Part shown: piece after piece, positions 1 to 12,933 of the stretch
Layout: every line of letters begins with the position of its first letter
How positions within the stretch are numbered: the stretch's first letter is position 1
DNA from: Strigamia acuminata
Lineage: Eukaryota > Arthropoda > Chilopoda > Geophilomorpha > Linotaeniidae
Direction of reading: 5' to 3'
Assembly (NCBI GenBank): GCA_949358305.1
Contig: OX442320.1
Location: forward strand, 8,076,259 to 8,140,258
Length of the DNA stretch: 64,000 nucleotides
Made by a program: the position numbers and the translations under genes
Notes under the pieces: generated by a model
Database searches by the model: none
Seen by the model: only the letters and a program-made list of their open reading frames with translations
What the model was told of the DNA's origin: nothing

Positions 1-168
1 GCGACCGAAACTGTAGACAATGAAAAATATATAAAGGACTAATTCGAGTGCACGATAAAAGAAAATATCATGAGAAAAATAAAACGCCAGAACAAATATT
101 ACAGCAATAACTAAAATTAAAATTAAACTTATCGTAGGGGCAGCTAAAACTAAAGAAAGAAAAGAAAA

Positions 169-395
169 TATGTAGGCCTAATAAATCTAGAAACAACGAA
201 AAAATATGTAGACCTGAAAAAATATGTAGGCCTAAATCAATAAGCGAAGAAAAATATGTAGGCCTAAAATAACATGTCGGCATAAAGAAACATGTCGGCC
301 TAAAATAACATGTCGATATAAAGAAACATGTCGGCCTAAAAAAATATGAGGCATAAATAAACATGTCGGCCTTAAAAAATATGTAGGCCTAAATA
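169..395. repeat. Degenerate minisatellite, about 18-20 bp period
   Basis: The words ATGTAGGCCTAAA and CATGTCGGCCTAAA recur about ten times, separated by A-rich spacers, with an overall period near 18-20 bp. Two sub-types alternate: TAGGCCT (with the AGGCCT palindrome) and TCGGC. Copies are diverged and some are truncated, so the array is old. It lies just downstream of the putative first exon on the minus strand and so would be intronic there. Confidence 0.8.
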
Positions 396-439
396 TTTTT
401 ATAACAAATTCATGTGTGATAATAGAAAATGTCACTTAC

Positions 440-463
440 CGACGAGTCGTAATCCGCTTCCAT
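440..463 (-). CDS. Putative first coding exon of an unidentified gene running off the left edge
   Basis: On the minus strand an ATG at 463-461 opens eight codons (MEADYDSS) and stops at a near-consensus donor, TCG followed by GTAAGT, in phase 0. The downstream intron would contain the minisatellite at about 169-395, and the rest of the gene would lie left of the window. An upstream ATG in another frame at about 478 also reaches the donor, so the start is not certain. Eight residues are too few to assign a family. The support is the donor match and the acidic start; no second exon is visible, so this may be chance. Confidence 0.35.
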
Positions 464-1671
464 CCTGTTTCGTATATCATTAAATTTTCTTGAATAATTA
501 ATAAGAGAAGATTTCGTCAAGATAAAACTGTCGAGATATGCCGTTTTCACTTTCAAACTTGGAAAAAATCGATGAATAGTTAATGAGCAATTTTAGGCTC
601 TTTTCTACTCTCACGCCATTTTTCAAACATTACTTCCGGAAAATACTGCCATCGCCACCTGCCGTCAATAAGACAAAACTAAGAACGTAATCCTTTGCTA
701 AAAAAACAAAAAAATTAAGTAATGTGAATATCTTTGACACGAACAAATGAATATTAATACATATTAAATTTAAGAATCAAATTTGTTTTGAATCGCACTG
801 AACTGAATATTATGTGAAAAGCGATGACGCCATCTTGGAATTTTTCTACATTCTTACAAAGTTCTCACGAAATCCAATAGATGGCAGACCGGTTAATACG
901 CATCAAATTGTATCAAATTTCAAACGAATGTGTCACAATAGAATTTAAAGTGCCAGTTTTTTATTAATGACATTTATTTCATTTATATATATTTTTTTAC
1001 ATATAATGTATATCTTAAAATATAGGAGACAGAAATTAATCTTTCAAACAAATTTGTTGTAATTTCACTACATTCGTGTTCTTCAAAACGACAATACAAC
1101 TGTTATATTCTTTAAAAAAAATTACAAAAAAATATATAATACAAAATATACAGAAGAAATATAGTTGGACATTGAATCAAGAGTGATTGATTTCTCATTT
1201 TAATTTATTGCTACTTTTAGCACTTGGAGGAATGAATAAGTGATATGTCAAGTCCTTCACTGGTCCCTTATTTACTACAGCTTAGAAGCCGGTTAAAAAT
1301 TCTAAAAATCGTATCCAAAGACCTAAAAAATAGTGCGATTATCTGTAGATGTTTTTGCATAGCTAGGTTATTTACGAACGAAGACAACAAACAATCTGAC
1401 AACACTCATACAACACGTAAACATCTAAAAGAACAAAAAACTCATTTAAGTACATCGATATGTACAAAATCAACCTCAAATTAAATAGATAAATTAAATA
1501 CTCGCGTAAACACTAAAAAGTCGATAACATTTCCTTATAAAATAAAATAAACTCGTTTAAATACTTAGCAAATCACTTCTCTGATATGTAAATGCATCCT
1601 AAATTACACATTTATCTCCTAACTATTCCACAACACCGTTTTCATTCCAATTTCGAGGGCACGATTTATAA
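464..1671. other. Intergenic stretch left of the BCR homologue
   Basis: AT-rich sequence between the putative first exon at 440-463 and the BCR stop codon at 1672. It should hold the BCR 3'UTR (minus strand) and the promoter of the left-edge gene. Several TTTATT words could act as minus-strand poly(A) signals, and I cannot choose between them. I see no further coding exons, RNA genes or transposon ends. Confidence 0.5.
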
Positions 1672-4600
1672 TTAAATTATATTTTCGTCGCTGTAAAATT
1701 TAGGATTCTTCTGAATTGTTTCACCGTTCGCGTAACGCTTCATAAAAAAGTAAAGAATGCCAGCCTGCGCCATTACGTCGATAGTTTCGGCAGCTAAGAG
1801 ATCGGACGGACTGCTGACGTCGCATTTCGTCCCGGGACGAAGAAGAGTTGGTCCAAAAACGGTGGCCAAGTTATGAAGGGACATTTTGTTGTACGTTTCT
1901 TGTTTGTTTAATCTGTCGAATGTAAAGCGAGTTTAGTATTTAATTAACAACTTATACACCTTCCGCCTAATTACTTGATCATGTGATCGAGTAAAAATAA
2001 AATTATCGATTGATTAACTTCAGGTAACAAGTTGAAAAGCTCCAACAAGCGCATCTTTTTCTGCTCGACATCCGGCACACCTACAAACAAAACAAATTTA
2101 CCATTTAGATTTCAGTTTAAAATAATAATAATAACAATAATAATCACCGAAACCATCCAAAAAACTAGGATACAACTCGTCCGTGTACAACGCTTCCGGA
2201 AGCTCGCGGAGGTACATTTTCAGCAAACCCGTAACGGAATGCACGTCCACTTCCTTCAAAAGCTGTTCCGCTTCGTACGCATCTTCAAATACAAATCAAA
2301 ATTCAAATTAAACTCAATTAAACACGATTGATTTCATCATCTCACTTGATTCGAACGCTTTTTTCAACTTCTGCACGTCGGACGTCGACCCGGACACTCG
2401 GTAAACACCAACCTCCGACATACCTGCGCGAAAACAATCAACAAAAACAATTACAATCGTATTTCTGACCCAAAACCTCGACAAATCTAACCTCGCCTTT
2501 CCACTTCACGAGCGCAACTTGTGATCACGAACGGTATGGGTCGTTTCTCTCTCCTAAAAAGCACAAAAAACCAATTAATTCACCGCATCCCAATCCTCAA
2601 ACGAACATTCCCTACTTGCAAACTTGATTGATCTTCACCCCGAAAAGTCCGAACGGTTTCGCACTCGGTGCTCGCCGAATCGTCGTTTCTCCGGGCGTGA
2701 ACTTGATACTCATCGTCAGAAGAAACTCCTGCAACGTGACCGTTTTCTCCTGCACCGGACTCATCAACCACTGACGATTCAACTCCAACGTGGTCTTGGC
2801 TCTCAACACGGTGCCCTGTGCCTGTTGCTCGTAGCACAACAACCTCAAACTCTGCGAGCCCTCCAACTCGATGACAAAGTTCTGATTCCACACGGGTTCC
2901 GTGCTGTTGCGACACACTTTTGTTTTTGCTTTCCGAAAGAAATGTCCGTAGCAGTCCACTTCGATGCACAACAGAATATCCGCGGGTCGAGAAAGTCCTT
3001 GCAGCGAGTCGATGTTCACGTGCAGATCGCCCACCAGGAGGTGGTCCCGTCCGGGAGACCGAAGAAGAAACGAACCCATGTTGGTTTTCAGAAACGTCCG
3101 ACATGCCGTGATCCACGTTTGAAGTTCTGGCAGGTTTAAACTCGGATTAACAGCCGGTGCTACGTCGAACAAAATGAATAAATAATTTATTATTTGAAAT
3201 TACAAACTTTACCCGAAACTTGGAGCGTCGTTATCGCGTCAACCCACTGCGTTCTTTCGTATTCCGAGGATAGGAAAAAAACGAACGTTTTCCCCGATTT
3301 ATGACTTATTCGGAATGTTAAATTAGGAGATGCTAAAACGAGCTGCGCTTCCAGTTCGGCCAATTTCTTCCTCTGTTTGTCCATATTTCGACTCGTCACT
3401 TTGTTTTTTTCTTCTTTCATCACCTGATCCCTCACGGTGGACGCTTGGGTTTTCAGGGATAGGATATTAACGGGTGATATTTCCCGAATTTCTTTACAAT
3501 CTTCGTTTTGAGGCAAAATAACTTCGGGTAGTGGCATGTACCACTTCACCTCGAACGTGAATTTCTCCCTAAAACACAAAAATATTAAAAAATATTAAAA
3601 ATCCAATCGGAAATTCGCTTTTCTATCAATATTCCGCACCTTCCAGAAACCTTATATTTGGCACAAACAATTACATCGTTGAATAGGAATAAATGGCGTA
3701 ATTTTCGATGTCCTTCGGATAATTCAACTATAAAAGTATTTTTCACCAGGTGCCTTTGATTCCTATCCTGGACCTAAAAATTAAAAAAAATTAAAAATTG
3801 GAAAAAAAATTTAAATTAAAAAAATTAATAACTTACAGGAAATAAATTCCCAGCTGCTGTGCTGTTAAATTCATTCAAAAAACACTGAGTTAATTTTAAA
3901 GCAGTTTTCAAAGTTGCGTGATCCGGATGAGATTTTGGCGTATATTTGAGCAAATCCTTTGAAAAACAAATAAAAGTCGCGTTAATTATCTAAATTTACA
4001 ATTTTAACGACACAAAAAAAACGTACGTGTAAAACCAATGCATTCTTCTGCACCCTAGCAACAGGTTTGTGCAGCAGATCTAGAAAAAACAAAACAAAAA
4101 ATTAATTAAGTAATTAAAAACGTACACATGTTCCATCTATTTTTAATGAAAAATGTAGGTCAAGGGGTTTACGAGCATTTGATTTGAGTTACATCAAACA
4201 AGTGCCTCACCTTCGTGGTGCCCTGAGCGTGGGAGGAAGCGGGTCAGGACAGGTGCGATACAAATCGATTATTCTTCAAGAGCTCTCAGGTTTAATTTAG
4301 ATTTTTCTGGCTCCTTAAGGAGCAAATTTCTGACATTTCGAGGTCGAGATCAACTCGAATAAATACGGATACATTTTTTTAAATAAATTATTTAAATTCA
4401 ACCTTCTTTTTATGTCCATAAAAAAAAATTTTATAAAAAAAGAAGGTAAACTTACTTTCTAGCGATAACGCTTGTCCGTTTAAAGACCTAAGCTTAATTG
4501 CCTGCATAATAAAATCGAAATTAACATTTTTTGCACGTTATTTTATGAATTTTTAATCATTACCTTGGTGATTTCGGAAAATTGCAAATTTTCCATGCAA

Positions 4601-7600
4601 CATTTCCTCACAGTTTCAATCGCACGTGGATAATTCTGCAAAAATGCAGCGTAAACGCCTAATTTGCTCGCCTAAAATACAAATTACCCTTTTAATAAAA
4701 CACAGCCACGTCTATTTTAAATTAAATTGCGATAAAACCTACAAGAATTTTGAAATGATCGCCGAAAGTCAATTTTCCATCCCACTTTTGTGTTCGATTT
4801 TTAATTCCTTCGAGAAACGTCCCGTGCAGCGATTGCAGTTCGGGAATTTTAAAAAAGATGACATTAAAATCCTCTTGGCTCATAACAGGTTGCGACGTTC
4901 CAATGGTTGAACGAAGCGCTTTCATGTACTGAAAAACACATTTAAAAAAAAAAAAACACATTTTTATTATGTTGGGAAAATAGTTACAAAAATTTCCCAT
5001 CTTCTTCCCATCGAAAAAAAATAAAATAACTTTCATAAACTTAAAGTATTTATAGCTAAAAGAAAACATCAACCGCATGTTTTCCTAACCCCCATTTCAC
5101 CGTGCATTTCACCCTGTCGTTAAACCAAATACGACTAATATTTCACATCTATAAATAAAACATCAAATAAAGTCGCCTAATATTCCTCATCTTCCACACC
5201 CGCAGGTGCGGAAACACAACATTTCTACATAGCATCTAAAATAAACCCGCCATTTTTTTTTTCATCTCGTAAAAAAATCACTTCCCCAGAATCCCCACCA
5301 CCACCCCCGACCGAAAAAAAATTAAAATGTTTCCCAACCCAACCGGGTCAACGTCCTTTTAACTTTTAACTCGGGCAATTAACGAATTAAACTTATATTT
5401 GTTTAATTTTTGGTTTAAAGACTGGTCGAGACGTCTAAGATTCAACGCAGACTGTCAACACGCCCTCGCACGGTTGGAAAACTCTGGCCACTCAGCCTTG
5501 GCCGACCTTGGACCGCCTTAAAAACACATAGCAACAGCATGGAACCTTTTCCAACGTCACGATTCTCTAGGATGTTCCCAGGCCGAGTTCCTGAATAAAA
5601 TCAAACACATCCTGATTCCTGGTGGTGACATCGAAAATTAAACCGTGTCAACTGTCAAAACTACTCTATTTATTTATTCCCCGCTATTTTGTTCCCAAAA
5701 ACAAATGAGAAGACACAGAAAAATAAATAAAACATTTCGTATTATTATCTCTCGAAATAAATTTAGAAAAAAATAAAAGGGGGGTCACGATTTTTCATGT
5801 TTCACGTACTGTAAACACGAATGCGTGACTGAAAATGAACATGAGCTGCGGAAAAAAATGGGGGAAGGTAGGAAAAAAGAAATGCAGACAGAAATAACAT
5901 TTCAACGTTTAATTATTTGATTTCTAAACAACTTTCTTTGTGTTTCTTTTTCCGAGAAACGTAGAAAGTCATACCCAGACATTCCTCAAATCCTTTCTTA
6001 AATAAATAAGAGAAAAGAACCTTGACATTTAAAGGAGACGGAAAATACAATTTGTATACGTCAGTTGGTTCGTTTTTACCTTTTAAATAATTCTGTTAAT
6101 TCTATTCTAATCCGGGACGGGTCACGCACAATCAGTTCATTGTCACAAAAATCAATTCACAATATGGCGGCTAATTATTTATTTTTTATTTTATACCTGA
6201 AGTAAGACAGTGAGGCATTCCAGATACACAGTCTCGCTTTCCAAAATGCTGCTGATTATACATCTGTACATGGCAATCCGTTCTGCTTCCAATTTAGTTG
6301 CATTTAAATCCACAATTTCCTTGCTTTCCTAGAAAATAATTTAGAAATAAAAATAAAAAAAATTAAAAATATAAAAACGGTTAAATAGAGTTCACCGTAT
6401 GATGAAATGAGAAATATCTCATTGTGTGGTAATGTGAAATAAAAAAATATAAAATAAAAAAAAAACATCTTAACCTCAATCCAATTTCATAAATAAAAGA
6501 AAATTTACAACAAAGATGTTTAAATTCATCCGAGTCAATAGCGAGGGAATGCGAAGGGATATTTAACAATTTTTGCACATTCCTTCCCATTTTGTCGATT
6601 CCACAGGGGAGAAATTGGAATATCCGTTCCCTCCAAATAACGTCGACACATTTTGTTTCCCTTCATCGACCCAACATCAATTGAATTATTCATCAACGCG
6701 CGCCAAAACGAAAATCAAATAATAAAACTGAAAGGAAAAAATTGTATACAAACAACCATTGCTATTCCCAGTACACTTCTATGCAAAAAATCCCAGTTCA
6801 CTTGTTTGTCTTGCTAATAAAGATGGCGATAAAAATTGGAGTTTTTCATCATTTTGTTGCGCGCAAAATCGTGTTTCATGCATATGGGTGTGAGAAAAGC
6901 ATTATGATAATTTGAATAAAATGCAGTTTAAACATGGGGAAGATGGGCAGAAGGGTCCCGTATCATATGATTCATCTTTGATGAATTGCTTTTCACAAAG
7001 AATGGAGCAGAAGCTAAACATTGATCGTTCGGGAGGGGATCAGGACCCTAGAAATATTTTTTTCCATCAGCTTTGACAATGCAAATATATTATTAGAGCA
7101 CTCCCATAGAAACAACCTCCTAAATTGACACTTTAAATTTGGATTACACTTCAACAAGACCGAGCATCTGTCTATTTAATCCTTAAATTATCATTTGAAA
7201 AAAAAGAATATTACTTCCTATAAATAATTAGACGGGAAATTAATTTTTTTTTCACAGTTGCTCGTGCAATTCTACGCTTTTTAGTCTCAATTTAATGGAC
7301 GAAATGGAAGAAAAACGCATGACTGTACAATGTAAACAACATGGCCGCCACGACCGGGCCTCATTAGTGTCTGGTTTTGTTTGTTTACGATTATTCAACA
7401 TGGGTTTTCCATTTTCAACTCACTTCTGGTATGGGCGAAGGTGTTGATGTGGAGTTGGCTTTCTTGCAATTAGGTGGAGTTTGAGGTGTGGACGTCGATG
7501 AAGGTAGATAGGATGTCGAGTCCACCGAACTACTGTAAACGCCTGTTTTAAATATAGAAAGAAAAACGAATTAAAAATTCAAGTTTATTAAACTCGATGT

Positions 7601-10498
7601 GCAGCGAGCGAGTAGGGAAAGGGTTAAGAGGATGTTGGCAAGTGAGGTTCACTCTGAATTGGCTCAAATTAAAAAATTTAATGGATTAAATTAGGAGTGG
7701 GGTGGGAAAAAAAACATTCCTCGCGAATAAAATCGATATCCCACGAGTAAATTACAAAATTTCGTAAACTAACTCGAGATTAATTGAAAAAAATGGTGGA
7801 AAACCACTAAATAAACACATTTTATTGACATTTCCACATTTTATTTTGATCAATCATCAAATTCCAAGAAATTTCCGCCTTAGTTCAAAGAGATTTCCTT
7901 GGAAAAACATCAACACTCAAATATTTCCATTAAAAAACATAAAAAACAAATTTTTTTTTAAAAAAAAAATATAATTACAAACTTCAAGTTAATGCATTTA
8001 TAGTATAATCAATAGGGTTAGTGCAAACGAAGAGGGGGGTAAATTCTTCACGTTCCCCCCCCCTTAAGGTTTAAATTAGGTTTCCAATCACGAAATTTTT
8101 AGCACGGATGTTTGAACATCAATTTCAGTGATCAATTCGAAAATTCAGCCTCCACTCCAAGTATGGGGTCGATAAGTAAATAAATACTCGTCAAATTTAT
8201 CACTTTTTCAAAGATAAAGATAAAAAAAAAACATTTAGAACGATTCCGGTAAAACTTCACGACAATTTAACAAGGTGAATGATTTTTATACGGACGTAAA
8301 AGCCAGTCTTGCAAACAGAGACATTTCAGGAAATGGAATCGATTTGTAAAGAGAAAAAAGAAAAAAAGAAAAAAAAAAGCAATTTCTTTTTTTTTTCCTG
8401 CTTCCTTTCTCTCAGAAAACCATCCAAGTATCAAATTGACTTTCAAAGTTTCCAAAGAAAGAAAACAAAAAAAAAATAAAATAAAAATAAACTTTAAAAT
8501 ATTTCAAATTTTCATTCATTTTTATGTCCCCACACAATGAATAAATTCTGTTATTTATTATTTACTCGGACGAGTTTTTCCTGGCCCAATTCACCGTGAA
8601 TGAAATAAAAACTCAAGTTGGATGAATCAGCCATTTCTAAAGTGGCACACGAAAAAAAAAACATAAACAAATACAACAAAAAAAAATTAAAATAAAAAAA
8701 AATCATTCTTCCTTTTCCTTTCTAATCTCAAAAACAAAAAAATTAATTCACACCTGTTATTCCCAAGACTATAATTGGCAGGCAAGTTTGTTTTATCTCG
8801 GGATAAATTATTACCCAACAGGGTAAACGTGTCAGCACACAGCATCTGGCCATTTCCCCAAAATCGCACAAAATGGCGGAAAATAATCTTACATTTTTTT
8901 TGTTCTTAAAGAAACAACAACACAAAAACATTTTATCTTTAAAAAAAAAAATCACAAAACGGACTTCTAATCTCACTATAACCAGGCAATAAATTGAATA
9001 TCAACCTAGTAACCTGCTTACATCAGCGGAAAGAATTTCAAAATTTACAACCGCGAACAATAAACCAAAAAACGAAAAAATACAAACAAACAAAAACATT
9101 AAATCGCTTTTTTTTCCTCCGAAACCGCACCAACACCTGGGTTAAGCGTTCAATTTCCATTCGCAGAACACGAGTGCCAGCTGAGGAAACGTAAGAACGA
9201 AGGGGGGAGTAAGGGGGAACCGGAATCTCGCATCACCACCGACCAAAAGGTCGCGAAAAAAATAAAAAAAATACCACAACGACAACGACAAAAAATTAAA
9301 ACTAAAATTCACCTGAATCCATTTCGAACACATCGTCCGGCTGATTAACATTGGAATTCCGATCATGTCCATTTTTGTCCGCATCTTCCTCGGCATCACT
9401 CGTCAAATTGGCCAAAAGTGACGTATTTTCGTCGTCCTCAGACTCGTCTCCATTCGCATCACTCGCCGACTGCTTAATTCGCGCCTTTCTCCTCAGGAAA
9501 AAATCGATATTGACATAATCGGAGTATTTCGAGCCATCGCTGTCCGGCACCGGACTCGACACAGCCCCGTCGGACAATCCGCTGTGACTGCTGTAACCGC
9601 TATACGCGCTGGTGGCCGACTTGATCGTCCCGTTATCATAATCATTAATTTCCACAATTTCCTCGCCATTATTCGTGCGAATGTGACCATCTCTCTCATT
9701 GTCTTCGACCCTTTCGTTCTTCATCTCGACCCGCTCGCTTTTGCCGCTTTCCTCGCTGATTTCCGTCAAATGCAACGACGTGACGCTCCCGTTCAAATCC
9801 GAACCCAGATCGGGCGATTTCGCCTCGTCCGGTGTCGAATTCGAGTCGCTCGACCCATCGTTCAAACTATTGCCAGATGGACTTCGACGGGGCTTCTTCG
9901 GGGGTGGTTTGGGGGGCACTTTGCCCTTGTTGGACACTTTTTCGCTCTTCAAAGACGAATCGGGGGAGCTCTCGCTCGAGTTTTCGGCCGAATAACCATT
10001 AACTCTAATTACGGTCACATATGGACTTCCTTTGTTGTTTGTTCGCTCGTTTGAGGAAACTGACTTGTTGACATCCGTGTCCCCGGTGTCGAGTGGGAGC
10101 TCCTCGACCGTATTTTCCTTTTCTTCCTCGGAAATTCCGTTGCAGTCGTCGCTGGAGCGGATTTTCTTCATATCTTGCTTTGTGTCATCGCCGGCTTCGT
10201 CGTTGAGTTTTTCGTCGCCATTTTGCGATATATTTTCTGGCGGTTTGTTGATTTTGTCCGAGATGATTCGTTTGTGGTTCTCGACGTCCGCGAGGAGTCG
10301 CTCGAGGTATTCGACGTAGAATTCCTCCTTCTCCAACTCCTCTTTGAGCACGGCCACTTTGTGTCGATGTTTCGCCAAGTTGGCCCGGACATCCTCTTCC
10401 CAAGCTTGCGGTAATACACACCCAGGAAATTTAGCTGCCCATGCTTTCTGGAAGTCGTCGAATACACTCATTTCGAGCCGAGTCGGGCTGGCACTCAT
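1672..10498 (-). CDS. BCR: BCR homologue (coiled coil, RhoGEF, PH, C2, RhoGAP)
   Basis: Sixteen exons join in frame to about 1,201 aa: 10498-9313, 7542-7424, 6328-6197, 4928-4743, 4671-4564, 4501-4456, 4079-4027, 3956-3837, 3773-3640, 3568-3213, 3159-2616, 2553-2492, 2423-2346, 2282-2148, 2080-1975, 1912-1672. Domains in order: N-terminal coiled coil resembling the BCR oligomerisation domain (residues ~10-80); an acidic low-complexity stretch with a proline-rich [15 protein letters not shown] (~450-650); PH (~650-810); C2 (~815-990); RhoGAP (~1000-1200) with the GVYRVSG arginine-finger loop and [18 protein letters not shown]. The family regulates Rho/Rac GTPases by both exchange and GAP activity. 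The N-terminal coiled coil favours BCR over ABR. A second Met nine codons in (10471) better matches the vertebrate start. The C-terminus ends DENII and lacks the vertebrate PDZ ligand. Introns 1-3 are over 1 kb, while most others are short. Confidence 0.95.
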
Positions 10499-10811
10499 CG
10501 GAATAACTCACTCGCCATCGCGGGACTTCGATACGCGTCTCGTCGGCTCATCGCACTCGCATGTGTTGATCCACTCGCTGGCTTCAATCGTTTCTTTACT
10601 CTATTGGCTCGTGCGATGGTCACGCCGACTGTTGAGGGATTGTAAAAGTTGTGGAAAAATGGGGTTGGTGCGGTTATGGTTTCTTGATAAATATGGCAGT
10701 TTTTTTCGTTTTATAAATTTATAAATGTTAGAAAATAAATTGGAATTTATTTTGTAAAGCTTTATCTTGAATTAAATGATAAAATGTATACTTTACGAGC
10801 CTCTTTCAAGG
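10499..10811. other. BCR upstream flank
   Basis: 313 bp between the BCR start codon (minus strand) and the tRNA gene. It must contain the BCR 5'UTR and promoter. The part next to BCR is less AT-rich than the surrounding intergenic DNA, as is common for a core promoter. No discrete element can be named. Confidence 0.4.
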
Positions 10812-10884
10812 GCCTCGGTGGCTCAGTAGGTAGAGCGTGAGTCTCATAATCTCAAGGTCGTGAGTTCGATCCTCACCCGGGGCA
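10812..10884 (+). tRNA. tRNA-Met (CAT), elongator type
   Basis: A 73-nt cloverleaf without intron. The acceptor stem GCCTCGG pairs with CCGGGGC (one T-G wobble), with discriminator A at 10884. The D arm is GCTC/GAGC, the anticodon stem TGAGT/TCTCA has the T-T at 31:39 that animal elongator Met tRNAs also carry, the loop is CTCATAA (anticodon CAT), and the T arm is GTGAG-TTCGATC-CTCAC. An internal B box (GAGTTCGATCC) is present. The A1-T72 and anticodon-stem GGG/CCC hallmarks of initiator tRNA are absent, so it is the elongator. A T-rich run follows (ctactcttttt), suitable for Pol III termination. It lies between BCR and HPS4, on the opposite strand to both. Confidence 0.97.
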
Positions 10885-11056
10885 CTACTCTTTTTGTTAA
10901 TTTTTTGGGTATTTTATTAATTTTATCAATTTAATCATCATGTAATATATTTTTCTTCCTCACAATGAATTTTTCTGACATAATTTTCAACATTTTTAAA
11001 TTTTATTATCAAATAAAGGACACAAACATGGAAGGCGCTGCCTCCCAATTGAATTT

Positions 11057-12933
11057 TTACAACAAAATGATTCCATGATCGCGCTCTAAATTCAATTTAG
11101 TCGCTCCTTCAACGCTGCCTACAATTTCAGCCGCACACTCTAATTTACCAGACAAATGAATCTTAGATAAATTGTATTGGCAATACGTTTGCAATGAACC
11201 TAACGAATGAGTATAAATGAGGGAATCTGCGTGGCGCAAAGAGAACGATTTGATGGATGAATCCTGATCGATTAACTCGTGAATTAGCTGCGTCGAACGA
11301 TTGAATAACTGATCGTTTATCTTCTCCGGCCATGCTGGTATTGTGTGACCTGTTTAAATCGTAAAATATTTAAAAAATGCCACCTGTCGTATTCAATTAA
11401 CATTATTTATCACCTTTCATAGTCGCCCACATTTGATCGTATTGCATAAACAAATAATTATCCGAAAAATCCTGTTCAGAAAACACCGCAATTAACACAT
11501 TTAGGTGAATTAAATTAATTTCTTGGTTCTACCTTTTTCAATGTGTTTTCCAAACAGTTTTTAATGTCCATTTCCAAGTCGACCAAACTCGAAAGACCGA
11601 TTTTCCACTTAAAAAAAGGTAAATCAAATGAAGTTTGTATAATTAATTAAAACTATTTCAGAATACGTACAAGTTTAGTTATTTTAATCGGATCTTTGCT
11701 GGATTCTTCATTCATTAACAACATCAATTGCGTTTCGCTGTTTCCTTGCATGTATAAAACCAATTTATTCGTATTATCGCCGTCAAGTGTCGAATTCGAT
11801 AGATCAGTTTCGTTTTTCTCCTTTTCCGTTGGCGCGGTGTCAATGTCTGACATTTGATCTCCGGTTAAATAAACGTAAACGAGAAAAGTGCAATCCCGTA
11901 ACGGAAAAACGGTCTTCACGGGAGTTGCTAATAATTCGGGCTTGTGTGGTGGAATGAACCATAAACAATGGACGATGGAAGGAGGCAGTAAAGTGTACAA
12001 AACTCTAATTAATGTAAAAAAAAATTAATAAATTATTTATAAAACAAATTTAAAACACATCGTACTGATTTTGGGTGATTATACATCCGGATATAACGCC
12101 GTCTATATCGGTGCAAGACTGTAAAATTTGCGATGCACGTAAGAATATGATGCCAGCGCTCTAAAAATCACATTAAAAATGAGTAAAACGTTTCTATTTA
12201 ATAATATCTTCGCTTTAAAATTTACTTTAGGCAAATATAAACTCGGCAAAGCCCGAAAAGTTAATGTTTGTGTGTTGCCAAAATGTTGCGAAGCTGGTAA
12301 GTACTTTTTGCACATCGATTCCATTACATCTTCAAATTTATTACACCTAAAACGACATTCCTGAAATTGACAAAATAAATAAATATTTTAAATTATATTT
12401 GTTAGGAAATACAAACTTCAAAAATCGCTTCAAAACTTTTGTGATAAAACGTAAACAAATTAAATAACGATGAAAGCTGCCGATGTAGAACTGAGTCGGG
12501 CATATCTGACGTTCCACCTAAACACTGAATTATTTTTTTTAAAGAAAAGAATAAATAAAATTAGCCAATTTAATTAATTAGATTTAACAAATGGAAATTT
12601 ACCAGTGCGAATCTTCCGGTAATTTTAATAGCGAATTTTTTCGTTTGAAGATTGATCATTTTTGGTGGAGAAAAGACCGATTTACAAAATTGCAAAATGC
12701 CCATCAGCTGACAGCAAAGGGTGCATCGAACTGTGTCAGATAAATCGTCGGGATGGAAGTAAATAATCGCGTTTTGGGGGTCATCGTATTCGTTGAGTAC
12801 ATAAGCAGTGTCGTATACGAAGAATATTTGTACTTCATCCCTGTTAATAAAATATAAATAAAATGACGTTAATTGCCACGACTAGTTATAATTCTGTTTT
12901 TTATATTGTTTACCATCGTTTGGTTGGTCTCAT
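11057..12933 (-). CDS. HPS4: HPS4, BLOC-3 complex subunit
   Basis: Nine exons give about 451 aa: 12933-12914, 12840-12603, 12524-12417, 12360-12226, 12160-12066, 12004-11671, 11607-11533, 11471-11414, 11349-11057. The N-terminus is a longin-like domain: VQIFFVYDTAYVLNEYD parallels vertebrate HPS4 YFFLYDGS, followed by IIYFHPDD, KFAIKITGRFAL and LFNLFTFYH. The middle part LRASQILQSC and the C-terminal RDHGIILL (vertebrate KHGVNLL) also match. HPS4 pairs with HPS1 as BLOC-3, the exchange factor for Rab32/38 in lysosome-related organelle biogenesis. The protein is about one third shorter than human HPS4 because the long disordered middle is reduced to about 50 polar residues. The first exon is only 20 nt; its phase-2 end joins exon 2 exactly, which supports the start. 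The gene is head-to-head with the coiled-coil gene at 13285. Confidence 0.93.

Noticed and set aside
4130-4320. A less AT-rich patch in the BCR intron between exons 6 and 7
   Set aside because: Checked for an extra exon; the flanking exons already join in phase and match BCR without a gap, and no RNA-gene fold was evident.
9584-10319. Several long plus-strand reading frames opposite BCR exon 1
   Set aside because: They mirror the long, low-complexity minus-strand exon and have no splice context or family likeness; the minus frame has the BCR coiled coil and joins fifteen further exons.
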